From Bacillota bacterium (lineage in GTDB: Bacteria; Bacillota; Bacilli; Paenibacillales; UBA4045), in the NCBI GenBank assembly GCA_023441055.1, contig JAEZQY010000017.1, positions 1-64,000 on the forward strand: DNA of 64,000 bases, in the 5' to 3' direction. Below are positions 34,211 to 42,243 of the stretch, piece by piece. A program made the position numbers and the translations under genes. The notes beneath the pieces were generated by a model. The model was given only the letters and a program-made list of their open reading frames with translations. It ran no database searches and was not told the DNA's origin. Positions within the stretch are counted from its first letter, which is position 1. Every line of letters starts with the position of its first letter.

Positions 34211-35287
34211 ATGTTACATCTACTATTATACAAAATGAAACGCATACGGGTAGTCTCTCTGGTCCCTATTGTTGGGATGATCGTCTTGCTCACGGCATGC
34301 TCGAGCGCTGGCAGCGCCGACCACAGCATCGCCAAGCCGATCTCGGACAGCACCTTCATATTCGATACGATCGTCAGCGTTCGCGTCTACGATGATCGAA
34401 TGTCCGAACAGCACTTCAGTGAAATTCGCGGCATACTCGAGGGGATCGATGAGCGGATGAATCGTCACCTTACAGGCAGCGAGATTGATCTGGCTGCGCG
34501 GCAAGCCGGTCAACAGCCGGTTCAGGTATCTGCAGATACCTTTAAGGTGGTCCGCGCCGCGCTCGCTTATGCGGACACTTCACAGGGCGTATTCGATCCG
34601 ACCGTCGGTCCGCTCGTCGACCTCTGGGGGATCGGCACCGATTCTGCGGCGATCCCGCCAGAGCATGAACTGGCTGCCGCGCTCGAGCTGGTCAATTACC
34701 AGGATGTCGAGCTGAATGAAGACCGATCTACGATTATGCTCACCCGGCCCGGGATGATCCTCGATCTAGGCGCGATCGCCAAGGGGTATGCCGCTGACGT
34801 AGTTAAGGATTACTTGCAGGAGCGGGGCTTCAAGAGCGCCATCATCGACCTAGGCGGCAATATAATCGCGATGGGGGATAAACCGGGCGGGCTCGCATGG
34901 TCGATAGGCATCCAGGATCCTTCCGAGAATCGCGGCGAGCATCTGGGTATTCTGAAGGTCAGCGATAAGACGATCGTTACCTCAGGGATTTACGAACGGT
35001 TCTTCAGAGAGAACGACAAGGTGTATCATCATATTCTGGATACCGATTCCGGGTACCCGGTCTGGAATGATCTACTCAGCGTATCGATCATTACAGATAC
35101 CTCTATGGATGCGGATGCGATGTCCACTACGACCTTCGCGCTCGGTCTGGAGGCCGGTATGGCTTATATCGAGGCGTTAGAGCATGCGGAGGCGATCTTC
35201 GTCACCACGGATAAGCAGATTCATCTCACCTCCGGCATGCAAGGGCAGTTCGAGCTGACGAATGGCGGCTATCAGTATGCCGATTAG
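34211..35287 (+). CDS. fmnB: FAD:protein FMN transferase lipoprotein (ApbE family, FmnB-like)
   Basis: This 358-residue enzyme attaches FMN from FAD onto Ser/Thr residues of extracytoplasmic proteins such as PplA. The signal peptide ends in LLTAC with Cys30 as the lipidated residue, so it acts on the outer face. ApbE motifs are present: LDLGAIAKGYAADVV, DLGGNIIAMGDKPGG and the Mg/FAD-binding DADAMSTTTFALG. The ATG follows AGGAGAGAGG. It is divergent from eetA and belongs with PplA, Ndh2 and the ECF module. Its modification targets here are presumably Ser145 and Ser272 of the PplA-like protein. Confidence 0.93.
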   Translation: MLHLLLYKMKRIRVVSLVPIVGMIVLLTACSSAGSADHSIAKPISDSTFIFDTIVSVRVYDDRMSEQHFSEIRGILEGIDERMNRHLTGSEIDLAARQAGQQPVQVSADTFKVVRAALAYADTSQGVFDPTVGPLVDLWGIGTDSAAIPPEHELAAALELVNYQDVELNEDRSTIMLTRPGMILDLGAIAKGYAADVVKDYLQERGFKSAIIDLGGNIIAMGDKPGGLAWSIGIQDPSENRGEHLGILKVSDKTIVTSGIYERFFRENDKVYHHILDTDSGYPVWNDLLSVSIITDTSMDADAMSTTTFALGLEAGMAYIEALEHAEAIFVTTDKQIHLTSGMQGQFELTNGGYQYAD

Positions 35288-35303
35288 CCGCCGGCTCATG
35301 ACA

Positions 35304-35350
35304 GAAACCCTGATTCGGGCACACTCGCGCGCACCGAATCAGGGTTTTCG
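35304..35350. terminator. Bidirectional terminator between fmnB and ldh
   Basis: GAAACCCTGATTCGG pairs with CCGAATCAGGGTTTTC around a 15-nt GC-rich loop. Both strands end in short T runs. It lies between the convergent fmnB and ldh genes, 17 nt and 14 nt from their stops. Confidence 0.85.
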
Positions 35351-35363
35351 TTATCCGATCCAT

Positions 35364-36284
35364 CTAGATCGATATGGATTGAATCAAGCCCTTCAGCTTA
35401 TCTGAGGAAGCATGGAGCTTGCGCTTCTCCTCCTCAGTAATCGTAATATCCATCACTTCGCGTACACCTGTGCGATCCACGACACATGGCACGCCAAGGT
35501 ACACATCGCTCACACCATGATAATCCTGCAGCAGGGTCGAGACGTTCAGCACGGCACCTTCATTGCGCAGAATAGCCGTACAGATCCGATCCAGCGCGAG
35601 GGCGATCGCATAATAGGTCGCTCCCTTCGCTTCTATGATCTGATAAGCGGCATCCCTCGTATTCACGAAGATCTCTTCCTTGTCCGCATCGCTCAGCGAC
35701 AGCTCCGAGCCTGCAATATTCGCCAGACTCCATAGCGGCAGCTCGGAATCCCCATGCTCACCTACGATATGCGCATGCACGCTGCGCGAATCCACATTCA
35801 GCTTCTGGCCAATCAGATAACGGAATCTGGCGCTGTCCAGCAGCGTGCCAGATCCGATTACGCGATTCACTGGCCAGCCAGACTTCTTCAGCGTGAAGTA
35901 GCTCATAATGTCCACCGGGTTCGACGCAATGAGCAGAATACCATGATCATTGTACTTGAGTACTTCCGTTGTAATGCTCTCGAAGATCGCCACATTGCGC
36001 TTCAGCAGATCTACGCGGGATTCACCGGGCCGCTGTGCTGCGCCAGCCGTAATGATGATGATATCCGCGTCCCTGCAATCCTCGTATGTACCCGCCCACA
36101 CATGCGCCCGGCCAAGGAAGGGCAGACCATGATTCATATCGAGCGCGTCTCCCACAGCCTTGCCTTGATTGGCGTCGATCAGCACAAGCTCATCCATCCG
36201 TTCGCGTAATAACAACGTATATGCGGTAGTCGAGCCAACGGCCCCTACCCCGATTACTACAATTCTCGATTTTTTGGGTTTCAA
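35364..36284 (-). CDS. ldh: L-lactate dehydrogenase
   Basis: This 306-residue enzyme reduces pyruvate to L-lactate with NADH. It has the Rossmann motif VIGVGAVGSTTAY, the substrate-loop region TAGAAQRPGESR with the conserved Arg, and the catalytic His in IVGEHGDSE. Length is normal for the family. It lies 27 nt after a formate/nitrite transporter gene and probably shares its transcript, forming a small fermentation unit next to the EET genes. No Fnr site is recognisable upstream of that unit. Confidence 0.94.
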   Translation of the reverse strand: MKPKKSRIVVIGVGAVGSTTAYTLLLRERMDELVLIDANQGKAVGDALDMNHGLPFLGRAHVWAGTYEDCRDADIIIITAGAAQRPGESRVDLLKRNVAIFESITTEVLKYNDHGILLIASNPVDIMSYFTLKKSGWPVNRVIGSGTLLDSARFRYLIGQKLNVDSRSVHAHIVGEHGDSELPLWSLANIAGSELSLSDADKEEIFVNTRDAAYQIIEAKGATYYAIALALDRICTAILRNEGAVLNVSTLLQDYHGVSDVYLGVPCVVDRTGVREVMDITITEEEKRKLHASSDKLKGLIQSISI

Positions 36285-36311
36285 TGCCTTCTACTCCCTC
36301 TCGTGCACAAA

Positions 36312-37109
36312 TTAGTTAGACTGGGAATCATCTCCATGACGATTCAGATAATAGTATACCATAGCCATTAAGACACCGCCGCCAATCAGATTGCCCAGCG
36401 TCACCGGAATCAGATTATGGAATACACCGTTCCAGGAGATCGTCCCTGGGTGATCTAATACAAGCGCAATTGCAAAGGTACATAAGTTGGCGATACTGTG
36501 CTCATACCCCGATATGAAGAAGCAGAATACGAACAGCATCATCGCGAACATCTTCGCCATATCGCCCTTCATCGTCATGGGCACGAAGAATGCGAGGCAG
36601 ACGAGCCAGTTACAGAGAATCCCCCGGTAGAACAGCTCCAGCATCGAATCATTCATCTTCTTATCGACCACGCTGAGCAAGAACCCGTTGACATTGTTGT
36701 CATCGAACAAGCCTGTCGCCAGAATGAGCAGCGCGAACACCGCGGCCCCTATAATATTGCCTGCATAACTGGACAACCATACCTTCAACGCATCTCTCCA
36801 TCGGATCTTCTTCTTAAGCGCAGTGTAGGTAAAATAAAACGTATTCCCTGTGAAGAGGTCTCCACCTCCATAGGAAATCAAGATGATCGCCGCGCCGAAC
36901 GTCATCGCCGCCATCGGATACGTAAAGGGCGATTGCTCCAGGTAGAAGAAGCTGCCTGTCTTGAACGCTACGATGACCCCGAAGCCAATGAACATGCTCG
37001 CTAAGGCGGAGCGAATCAGAAACTCCAGTTTATTGCGTTTGAATATACGAAACTTCTTAAGGGCGAGCTTCTCGACTTGCTCTAACGCTTCTGTTTCCAC
37101 GACCTGCAC
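36312..37109 (-). CDS. Formate/nitrite transporter family protein
   Basis: This 265-residue membrane protein has six hydrophobic segments and the FNT family features: GGDLFTGNTFYF near the third segment and SGYEHSIANLCTFA near the fifth, with the pore His. FNT proteins carry formate, nitrite, lactate or hydrosulfide; coupling with ldh suggests formate or lactate export. The start is GTG (leading to QVVETEAL), or another GTG three codons later. Confidence 0.9.
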   Translation of the reverse strand: MQVVETEALEQVEKLALKKFRIFKRNKLEFLIRSALASMFIGFGVIVAFKTGSFFYLEQSPFTYPMAAMTFGAAIILISYGGGDLFTGNTFYFTYTALKKKIRWRDALKVWLSSYAGNIIGAAVFALLILATGLFDDNNVNGFLLSVVDKKMNDSMLELFYRGILCNWLVCLAFFVPMTMKGDMAKMFAMMLFVFCFFISGYEHSIANLCTFAIALVLDHPGTISWNGVFHNLIPVTLGNLIGGGVLMAMVYYYLNRHGDDSQSN

Positions 37110-37145
37110 CTGCTTTATCTAATGTTTATAAGGATGCCCTTTCCC

Positions 37146-37175
37146 AGTATAACTAGACGCGATATCGTGTTACAA
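37146..37175 (-). promoter_or_regulatory. Candidate promoter of the FNT-ldh unit
   Basis: On the minus strand TTGTAA and TATACT are 18 bp apart, 37 nt upstream of the GTG start. The spacer holds the small palindrome CGATATCG. Confidence 0.4.
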
Positions 37176-37282
37176 GCTTATATAGTGATTATCCTGTTTT
37201 TCATTTGATTATCTTTCCAAGAATAGAGGAGAAACACGATATTTGTCGAAATATATATGGAACTGCTGAGCGAGGTGACCCG

Positions 37283-39490
37283 ATGAACACGAGACAATCA
37301 AATCAGCGCTTCACAATCGGCCTGTTGTCCGAGAATTCCAGCTTTCCAACCGAATCACTGATCGCTGAAGGAGTCATGCGCGCAGCGGAAGAATACGATG
37401 CGAACGTGGTCTACCTATGCGACCTGGCCTTATCCACACAGAATAACTATGACCAGCTCCAACGATACATTGAACAGTTTGAAATTGACGGTCTCCTCGC
37501 CATCGGATGGTCTAAGGATGTTCAGAGTGATCAAGCTGCTTCCTTCCACGCGAGCACGGACGCCATTCCAGTCGTCTCTTTGGGACGCGACATTAAGCGT
37601 TACCCCTATAACCGTGTCAGCGGATACGACTATATTAAGGAGCTTACACGGCATCTAATACATGATCATCATCGTAAGCATATTGCCTATATCCGATTAC
37701 TAGGGCGAGACGATCGCCAGGACGGATACATCCAAGCTATGGAGGAAGCTGGACTTCCTTATCAGGACTTGATTATTACCGCTGAGCAGATGACCGGCGT
37801 CTCGGATTTTCTTCAGCAACTGGAGCGCGCGCTTGATATCTTATTCGATCCGTCCCGCACCGCGCCTGATGCAATCATTACATTAGGTGCCATTGATGGT
37901 CAAATGATACTCGAGTTACTGCACAACCGCGGCCTCCATGTGCCCGATGATATTAGTGTGGTGTGTTATGAAGATAATGAGTCGTTGGAATATCTCAACC
38001 CGCCCCTCACAACTATTCACTATCCGTTTCATGAACTGGGCTATCTGGGCGCGCAGCAGCTGTTACGTCAACTGACAGGCCAGCCCTTCGAATGGGAGGT
38101 TGTCGTGCCTACCCATATCATCTTTCGGAACTCATGCGGGTGCAGTGAATGGACAAGACTGAATAGAAGCTTGGAGCTGAATGCCGGAAGCATCGGGAGC
38201 CCGACTATGAGGGGCAGCGCAGAGCAGATCGCAGCGACCATGTTAGCCGCCTACCCGGATTATGCAATCCCCTATCAGGATATCATCGATTCCTTCTTGG
38301 AAGCGGTCAATACAGAGCGCAGCAGTGTCTTCCTGACGGCGCTCAGACAAGCGCTATTGCCTATCGAACAAGAGCAAGAGATCGATGATCTGCAAGGCCA
38401 GATCGATCTACTGCGCATGCTGCTGAAGACACTGATCGCGCATGATGAGCAATTAGTGAAGCGAGCGGATGAACTCTGGTTCTCGGCCCGCTATATCATC
38501 GAACTATCCAGTCAACAGGGCATGGTGCGTAAGTTGCTAGCAAAGGTTAAATTGAATGAGGATTTCAAGTATATCAGTATGAATTTATTATCTGCCTACA
38601 ATCTTCCTAAAATTATCAATCTAATTAATGATTATTGTGGTTGGCTCCAAATCCCCAGCCACTATCTATTCCGTAACAATCAAGGACGCGAGGAGTTGAT
38701 CTTCAGCAGTCAGCAATACCAGAATCGCACGCAGGACATCAAGCCCAACGCTGATCTGCGTACCGCCTTCCAGTTCTATAAGAATACGGAGAATGGCCGA
38801 TTCTCTCTGGCGGCGATGCCCCTGTGGATTAACAACGAACAGATCGGCTTCAATTGGATGGATCCCGGCACCACCCCCGCGAGTACGTTGATTACATTCA
38901 GCAATCTGATCAAAACTGCGCTGAAAGGTGTCATGTTGCTGGAAGAGTCCCAGGCGCTCGCGGACACCGATGCGCTGACCGGGCTGTTCAATAGAAGATA
39001 CTTCTATCAGGCCATTCAGAATCGCATTCAGAGGAATCGTCCATTCTCATTGTTCTTCTTCGACATTGACGGTTTCAAGCTGGTCAATGATCAACATGGA
39101 CACCACATTGGCGATATGCTGTTATCACGTATTGCTCAGAGAATCTCCTGCATTCTGGATCTTGAACCGTCATCCAGGCATTATGCCGAGGATCCGAACA
39201 CCATGGGCAGCATCATATTCCGACTCGGCGGCGATGAGTTTACCGCGATGATCGATGAGGTTGATCCTAGTGTCGCGGCACAGTATGCTGGGCATTTAGT
39301 AGCGGATCTTAAAGCGCCTTATGAGATCCTAGATCAGGAGATTCACATCACCTGCTCGATCGGAATCGCGCAATTCCCGCTCGACAGCATGGATGCCTCA
39401 GAACTGCTCAAGTTGGCGGATACCGCTATGTACAAAGCCAAGTCACATAAGAACACCTATTTCTTCTACAGCGATATGGAGCAAGCCTGA
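37283..39490 (+). CDS. Diguanylate cyclase with N-terminal LacI-type sugar-binding sensor domain
   Basis: This 735-residue protein joins a periplasmic-binding-like domain (about 10-290, beginning FTIGLLSENSSFPTESL) to a middle region and a C-terminal GGDEF domain (motif RLGGDEF, GGDEF at 649-653). It has no signal peptide and no membrane segment, so it should sense a cytoplasmic sugar or similar ligand and make cyclic di-GMP. There is no RxxD inhibitory site at the usual position just before GGDEF and no EAL domain. The start is at MNTRQSNQRF after GAGGTGACCCG. Confidence 0.88.
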   Translation: MNTRQSNQRFTIGLLSENSSFPTESLIAEGVMRAAEEYDANVVYLCDLALSTQNNYDQLQRYIEQFEIDGLLAIGWSKDVQSDQAASFHASTDAIPVVSLGRDIKRYPYNRVSGYDYIKELTRHLIHDHHRKHIAYIRLLGRDDRQDGYIQAMEEAGLPYQDLIITAEQMTGVSDFLQQLERALDILFDPSRTAPDAIITLGAIDGQMILELLHNRGLHVPDDISVVCYEDNESLEYLNPPLTTIHYPFHELGYLGAQQLLRQLTGQPFEWEVVVPTHIIFRNSCGCSEWTRLNRSLELNAGSIGSPTMRGSAEQIAATMLAAYPDYAIPYQDIIDSFLEAVNTERSSVFLTALRQALLPIEQEQEIDDLQGQIDLLRMLLKTLIAHDEQLVKRADELWFSARYIIELSSQQGMVRKLLAKVKLNEDFKYISMNLLSAYNLPKIINLINDYCGWLQIPSHYLFRNNQGREELIFSSQQYQNRTQDIKPNADLRTAFQFYKNTENGRFSLAAMPLWINNEQIGFNWMDPGTTPASTLITFSNLIKTALKGVMLLEESQALADTDALTGLFNRRYFYQAIQNRIQRNRPFSLFFFDIDGFKLVNDQHGHHIGDMLLSRIAQRISCILDLEPSSRHYAEDPNTMGSIIFRLGGDEFTAMIDEVDPSVAAQYAGHLVADLKAPYEILDQEIHITCSIGIAQFPLDSMDASELLKLADTAMYKAKSHKNTYFFYSDMEQA

Positions 39491-39510
39491 CCAACGAAGG
39501 TCAGGCTTGC
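39481..39510. terminator. Bidirectional terminator overlapping two stop codons
   Basis: A perfect 12-bp stem, GCAAGCCTGACC with GGTCAGGCTTGC, closes on AACGAA. One arm contains the stop codon of the GGDEF gene and the other that of the MFS gene. Confidence 0.8.
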
Positions 39511-40778
39511 TTGTTCTGGCGTCGATCGGAGAAGATGACAGGTCCACGTATTAACGCCAATACTAGCAGCACAATGCCTACAGTTGTCGTAAAGCCCATC
39601 ACCTGCACCCACTGCGGCAATTCTGCGATCTGATCAAATATAAAGCCGCCTACTACTGGGCCTAGGAAGGCAGCAACGCCTGTTATTCCCGAGAAGACCG
39701 CTACATACATCGGGCGATCCGCGGACGGAGAATCGCCGATCAGGAAGTTGAATACCAGCATCTGATTCCCGCCCAGTCCGACGCCCAGTAGAATGTGGAT
39801 CAGTACGAGCACTAACACGGCAGGCAAGACTAGCGTAGCACTCCATAATACACAAGCCGCCGCAATGATCGGAAATGTAAACATGAGCAGATAACGCGCA
39901 GATCTCCTAGCATTCAACCTACCCCATACATAGAAACCGATCATCATCGCTACGGTCTGAACAATCGTCATGAGCGAGACCAACAATTCGCCCAGTCCCA
40001 TAACGGACAGCATAATATAGCTGAATAGCGGCACAACTAGCGTCTGAAGAAACTGCCAAATCGAGATAAAGGTCATCGATCGAGTAAATAGCTTGTTCTG
40101 AAACGGCTTCTGCACCATCTTCCCAATCCCAATCGACTCTGACTTCTCGAAGGGCAAATTCGGGTAGAGGAAGAAGGTAGCAATGTTAATGACCATGGCG
40201 ATCGCCACAATAAGGAAGAGCATATGGTACCCTTCGATTCCGGGTATCCGATTTAATATGAGGCCTCCCAAGAATAAGGCCAGACTGCTGACCGCCATAT
40301 TCAGTGTATTACGGAAGCCAAAATATTGACCTCTTACCTGCTTCGGCACCATATCCGCAATGATCGATGTCCAGACCATCGACCCAATTGCATTGCTCGA
40401 GAATGCCAGCAGGTAAAAGAGAAAGTAGAGCGCGAAATAATAATCCGACCCGACCAGAAAGGGAACCGCTCCAGTCAGCGTCCAGAACGTACGATGGATG
40501 GTCCCGCATATAATGAACCAACGCCTGCGATTCTCCGTCTTCTGAAGCAAATAGGCAGCTGGAATCTGGATGAGATTGAGCAAGGTCGGCAACGCCAGAA
40601 CTAGTCCGATCTGCAAGGAGCTAGCCCCTAACACGAGCAGATATCCGGTCAAGAATGGGGCATTCAGAAGACCGAAAGCAAACGTTGCGGGCACACCTTC
40701 AATCGATGCAGCCCAGAGATGTCGTCGATAAGTCGACCGATTGCTCTTCGGTAAATTAAGCAAATGTTGGAATGGCAT
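39501..40778 (-). CDS. MFS transporter
   Basis: This 425-residue major facilitator superfamily protein has about twelve membrane segments. The loop between segments 4 and 5 reads ADMVPKQVRGQYFGFRNT, the form seen in MFS groups of unknown sugar or drug specificity. It is convergent with the GGDEF gene, ending only 10 nt from its stop. It lies 67 nt downstream of an aldo/keto reductase gene on the same strand. The substrate is unknown. Confidence 0.85.
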   Translation of the reverse strand: MPFQHLLNLPKSNRSTYRRHLWAASIEGVPATFAFGLLNAPFLTGYLLVLGASSLQIGLVLALPTLLNLIQIPAAYLLQKTENRRRWFIICGTIHRTFWTLTGAVPFLVGSDYYFALYFLFYLLAFSSNAIGSMVWTSIIADMVPKQVRGQYFGFRNTLNMAVSSLALFLGGLILNRIPGIEGYHMLFLIVAIAMVINIATFFLYPNLPFEKSESIGIGKMVQKPFQNKLFTRSMTFISIWQFLQTLVVPLFSYIMLSVMGLGELLVSLMTIVQTVAMMIGFYVWGRLNARRSARYLLMFTFPIIAAACVLWSATLVLPAVLVLVLIHILLGVGLGGNQMLVFNFLIGDSPSADRPMYVAVFSGITGVAAFLGPVVGGFIFDQIAELPQWVQVMGFTTTVGIVLLVLALIRGPVIFSDRRQNKQA

Positions 40779-40845
40779 AAGGCCTCATCCTTCTCTCTCG
40801 CATAATAAATCTCTAAGTTGATAGAATAGCGGATGAATGAACACG

Positions 40846-41868
40846 CTATGCGTAGAATTCCCCCGCTCGCTGTACGGTTCGCTGCATAGGCAGATGATAC
40901 GGACACTTCGATTCGCATAGCGGCTTCTCACGACAAGGCTCATAATCCGCGCATGACGTAATCTTCTCCTTATGCTTCTCAAACCAGCTGACACCATGAG
41001 GCAGCAGTCCGTTGTTCTCTCTAATCACACTGGATATCATCACATCTGGTATACGAATTTCCAGCGGGCAGACACTCTCGCAATAGTTGCAGCGTCGGCA
41101 CTGATGCGCACCCAATTCCTCGGCTAGCCCATTAAGCGCAAGGCGCTCTGCGGGCTCAATCTCCCGCGCCATTGCCGCAATGTTCTCCTGCACTTGCTGG
41201 ACACTCGTCATGCCAGATATCACCGTATGGACATCATGGGCATACGGATAGCGTATTGCCGTGTCAATCGGCTGTACGAAGCCTCCTGACAGCGGCTTCA
41301 TAGCCGTCTTGCCCATCCCCAAGCTAGTTGCAACAGGGATGAGTTCTTCGAGCGCGAATGGCTGCACCAGACTGAGGTGGAACAGCACCTGATCGAAGCT
41401 GTCCTTCGCAATCCACTTAGCTAGCAGATCCGGTCGATGACCAGAGATCCCTACGAGACGAACCTTTCCTTGTCGTTTCGCTTCCAGTGCGGCATAGTAT
41501 GCTCCGTCATCATCCATAGCCTTCTGATACTCCTGCACATTATTCACATAATGAATTTGTAAGAGATCAACATAATCGGTCTTCATGCGAGACAAACTTC
41601 TCTCAATCTGCTCCATTGCAGCCTGATAGCTTCTCTCGCCAGTCTTCGTCGCGAGGAAAAATTCTTGTCGTCTATGGGAGATCGTCTCACCGATGATTTC
41701 CTCACTATTCCGATACCCAGCAGCCGTGTCGATATAATTAATGCCATTATCCAGCGCGTAATGTAAGGCAGCACTAGCTTGCTCGAGCGGGATATTAGGC
41801 AGATTCATCGCTCCGAATCCCAACGAAGACACCCGAATGCCGGACTTCCCAAATTCACTGTATCTCAT
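40846..41868 (-). CDS. Aldo/keto reductase with C-terminal 4Fe-4S ferredoxin-like region
   Basis: This 340-residue protein has an aldo/keto reductase barrel (start RYSEFGKSGIRVSSLGFG) with the catalytic Asp and Tyr in DTAAGYRNSE, Lys in ATKTGERS and His in LLQIHYV. It then has a ferredoxin-type cluster motif CRRCNYCESVCP and a second Cys-rich tail (C-x5-C-x5-C-x3-C). This fusion occurs widely in Firmicutes as a predicted oxidoreductase of unknown substrate. The chosen start MRYSEFG fits the domain, although the ribosome binding site is weaker than most. Confidence 0.88.
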   Translation of the reverse strand: MRYSEFGKSGIRVSSLGFGAMNLPNIPLEQASAALHYALDNGINYIDTAAGYRNSEEIIGETISHRRQEFFLATKTGERSYQAAMEQIERSLSRMKTDYVDLLQIHYVNNVQEYQKAMDDDGAYYAALEAKRQGKVRLVGISGHRPDLLAKWIAKDSFDQVLFHLSLVQPFALEELIPVATSLGMGKTAMKPLSGGFVQPIDTAIRYPYAHDVHTVISGMTSVQQVQENIAAMAREIEPAERLALNGLAEELGAHQCRRCNYCESVCPLEIRIPDVMISSVIRENNGLLPHGVSWFEKHKEKITSCADYEPCREKPLCESKCPYHLPMQRTVQRAGEFYA

Positions 41869-41991
41869 GTCGTTCCCACATCCTCCCCATTCGTACTCTT
41901 CAACAAGTAGCATAGCCTATTACGCAATAATTTGCATACAGAAATTCTTATGGCTTTCTCGTAAATTCTTTCATTACTCTACCTAACCAGA

Positions 41992-42173
41992 TAACGGACA
42001 TCACAGACGCTAAATCGCCATTATCATCACATTTGATTTTCTAACGGACTTAGCTGCACCTATTCACATGTTTTCATTGTCGTCATCACCATTATCACCT
42101 CAATAAGCTCATCTGGGTCCATTAGATTTTATGAGGACTGTTTTTCGGCGAATAGCGTTTCTCCTGTCCGTTA
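41992..42173. repeat. Degenerate intergenic repeat with 50-bp period
   Basis: TAACGGAC occurs at 41992 and again at 42042, followed by similar text (ATCACAGACGCTA and TTAGCTGCACCTA). An inverted copy, GTCCGTTA, ends the stretch at 42166-42173. The 375-bp gap between the aldo/keto reductase start and rsgI otherwise holds only the rsgI terminator. No gene is visible. Confidence 0.5.
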
Positions 42174-42197
42174 CAGCTCATGATACACAAAAGAACA

Positions 42198-42238
42198 GGG
42201 CCGTCCTGCAAAGGTCACTTCACCTTTGGGACAGCCCC
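42198..42238 (-). terminator. Terminator of the sigI-rsgI operon
   Basis: On the minus strand GGGGCTGTCCCAAAGGT pairs with ACCTTTGCAGGACGGCCC, with a small internal bulge. It is followed by TGTTCTTTTG. It begins 6 nt after the rsgI stop. Confidence 0.8.
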
Positions 42239-42243
42239 ATCCG

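Noticed and set aside
37110..37282. Fnr-type box for the formate/nitrite transporter-ldh unit
   Set aside because: At the expected distance from the TATACT hexamer no TGTGA-N6-TCACA match exists; only an isolated AGTGA half site is seen.
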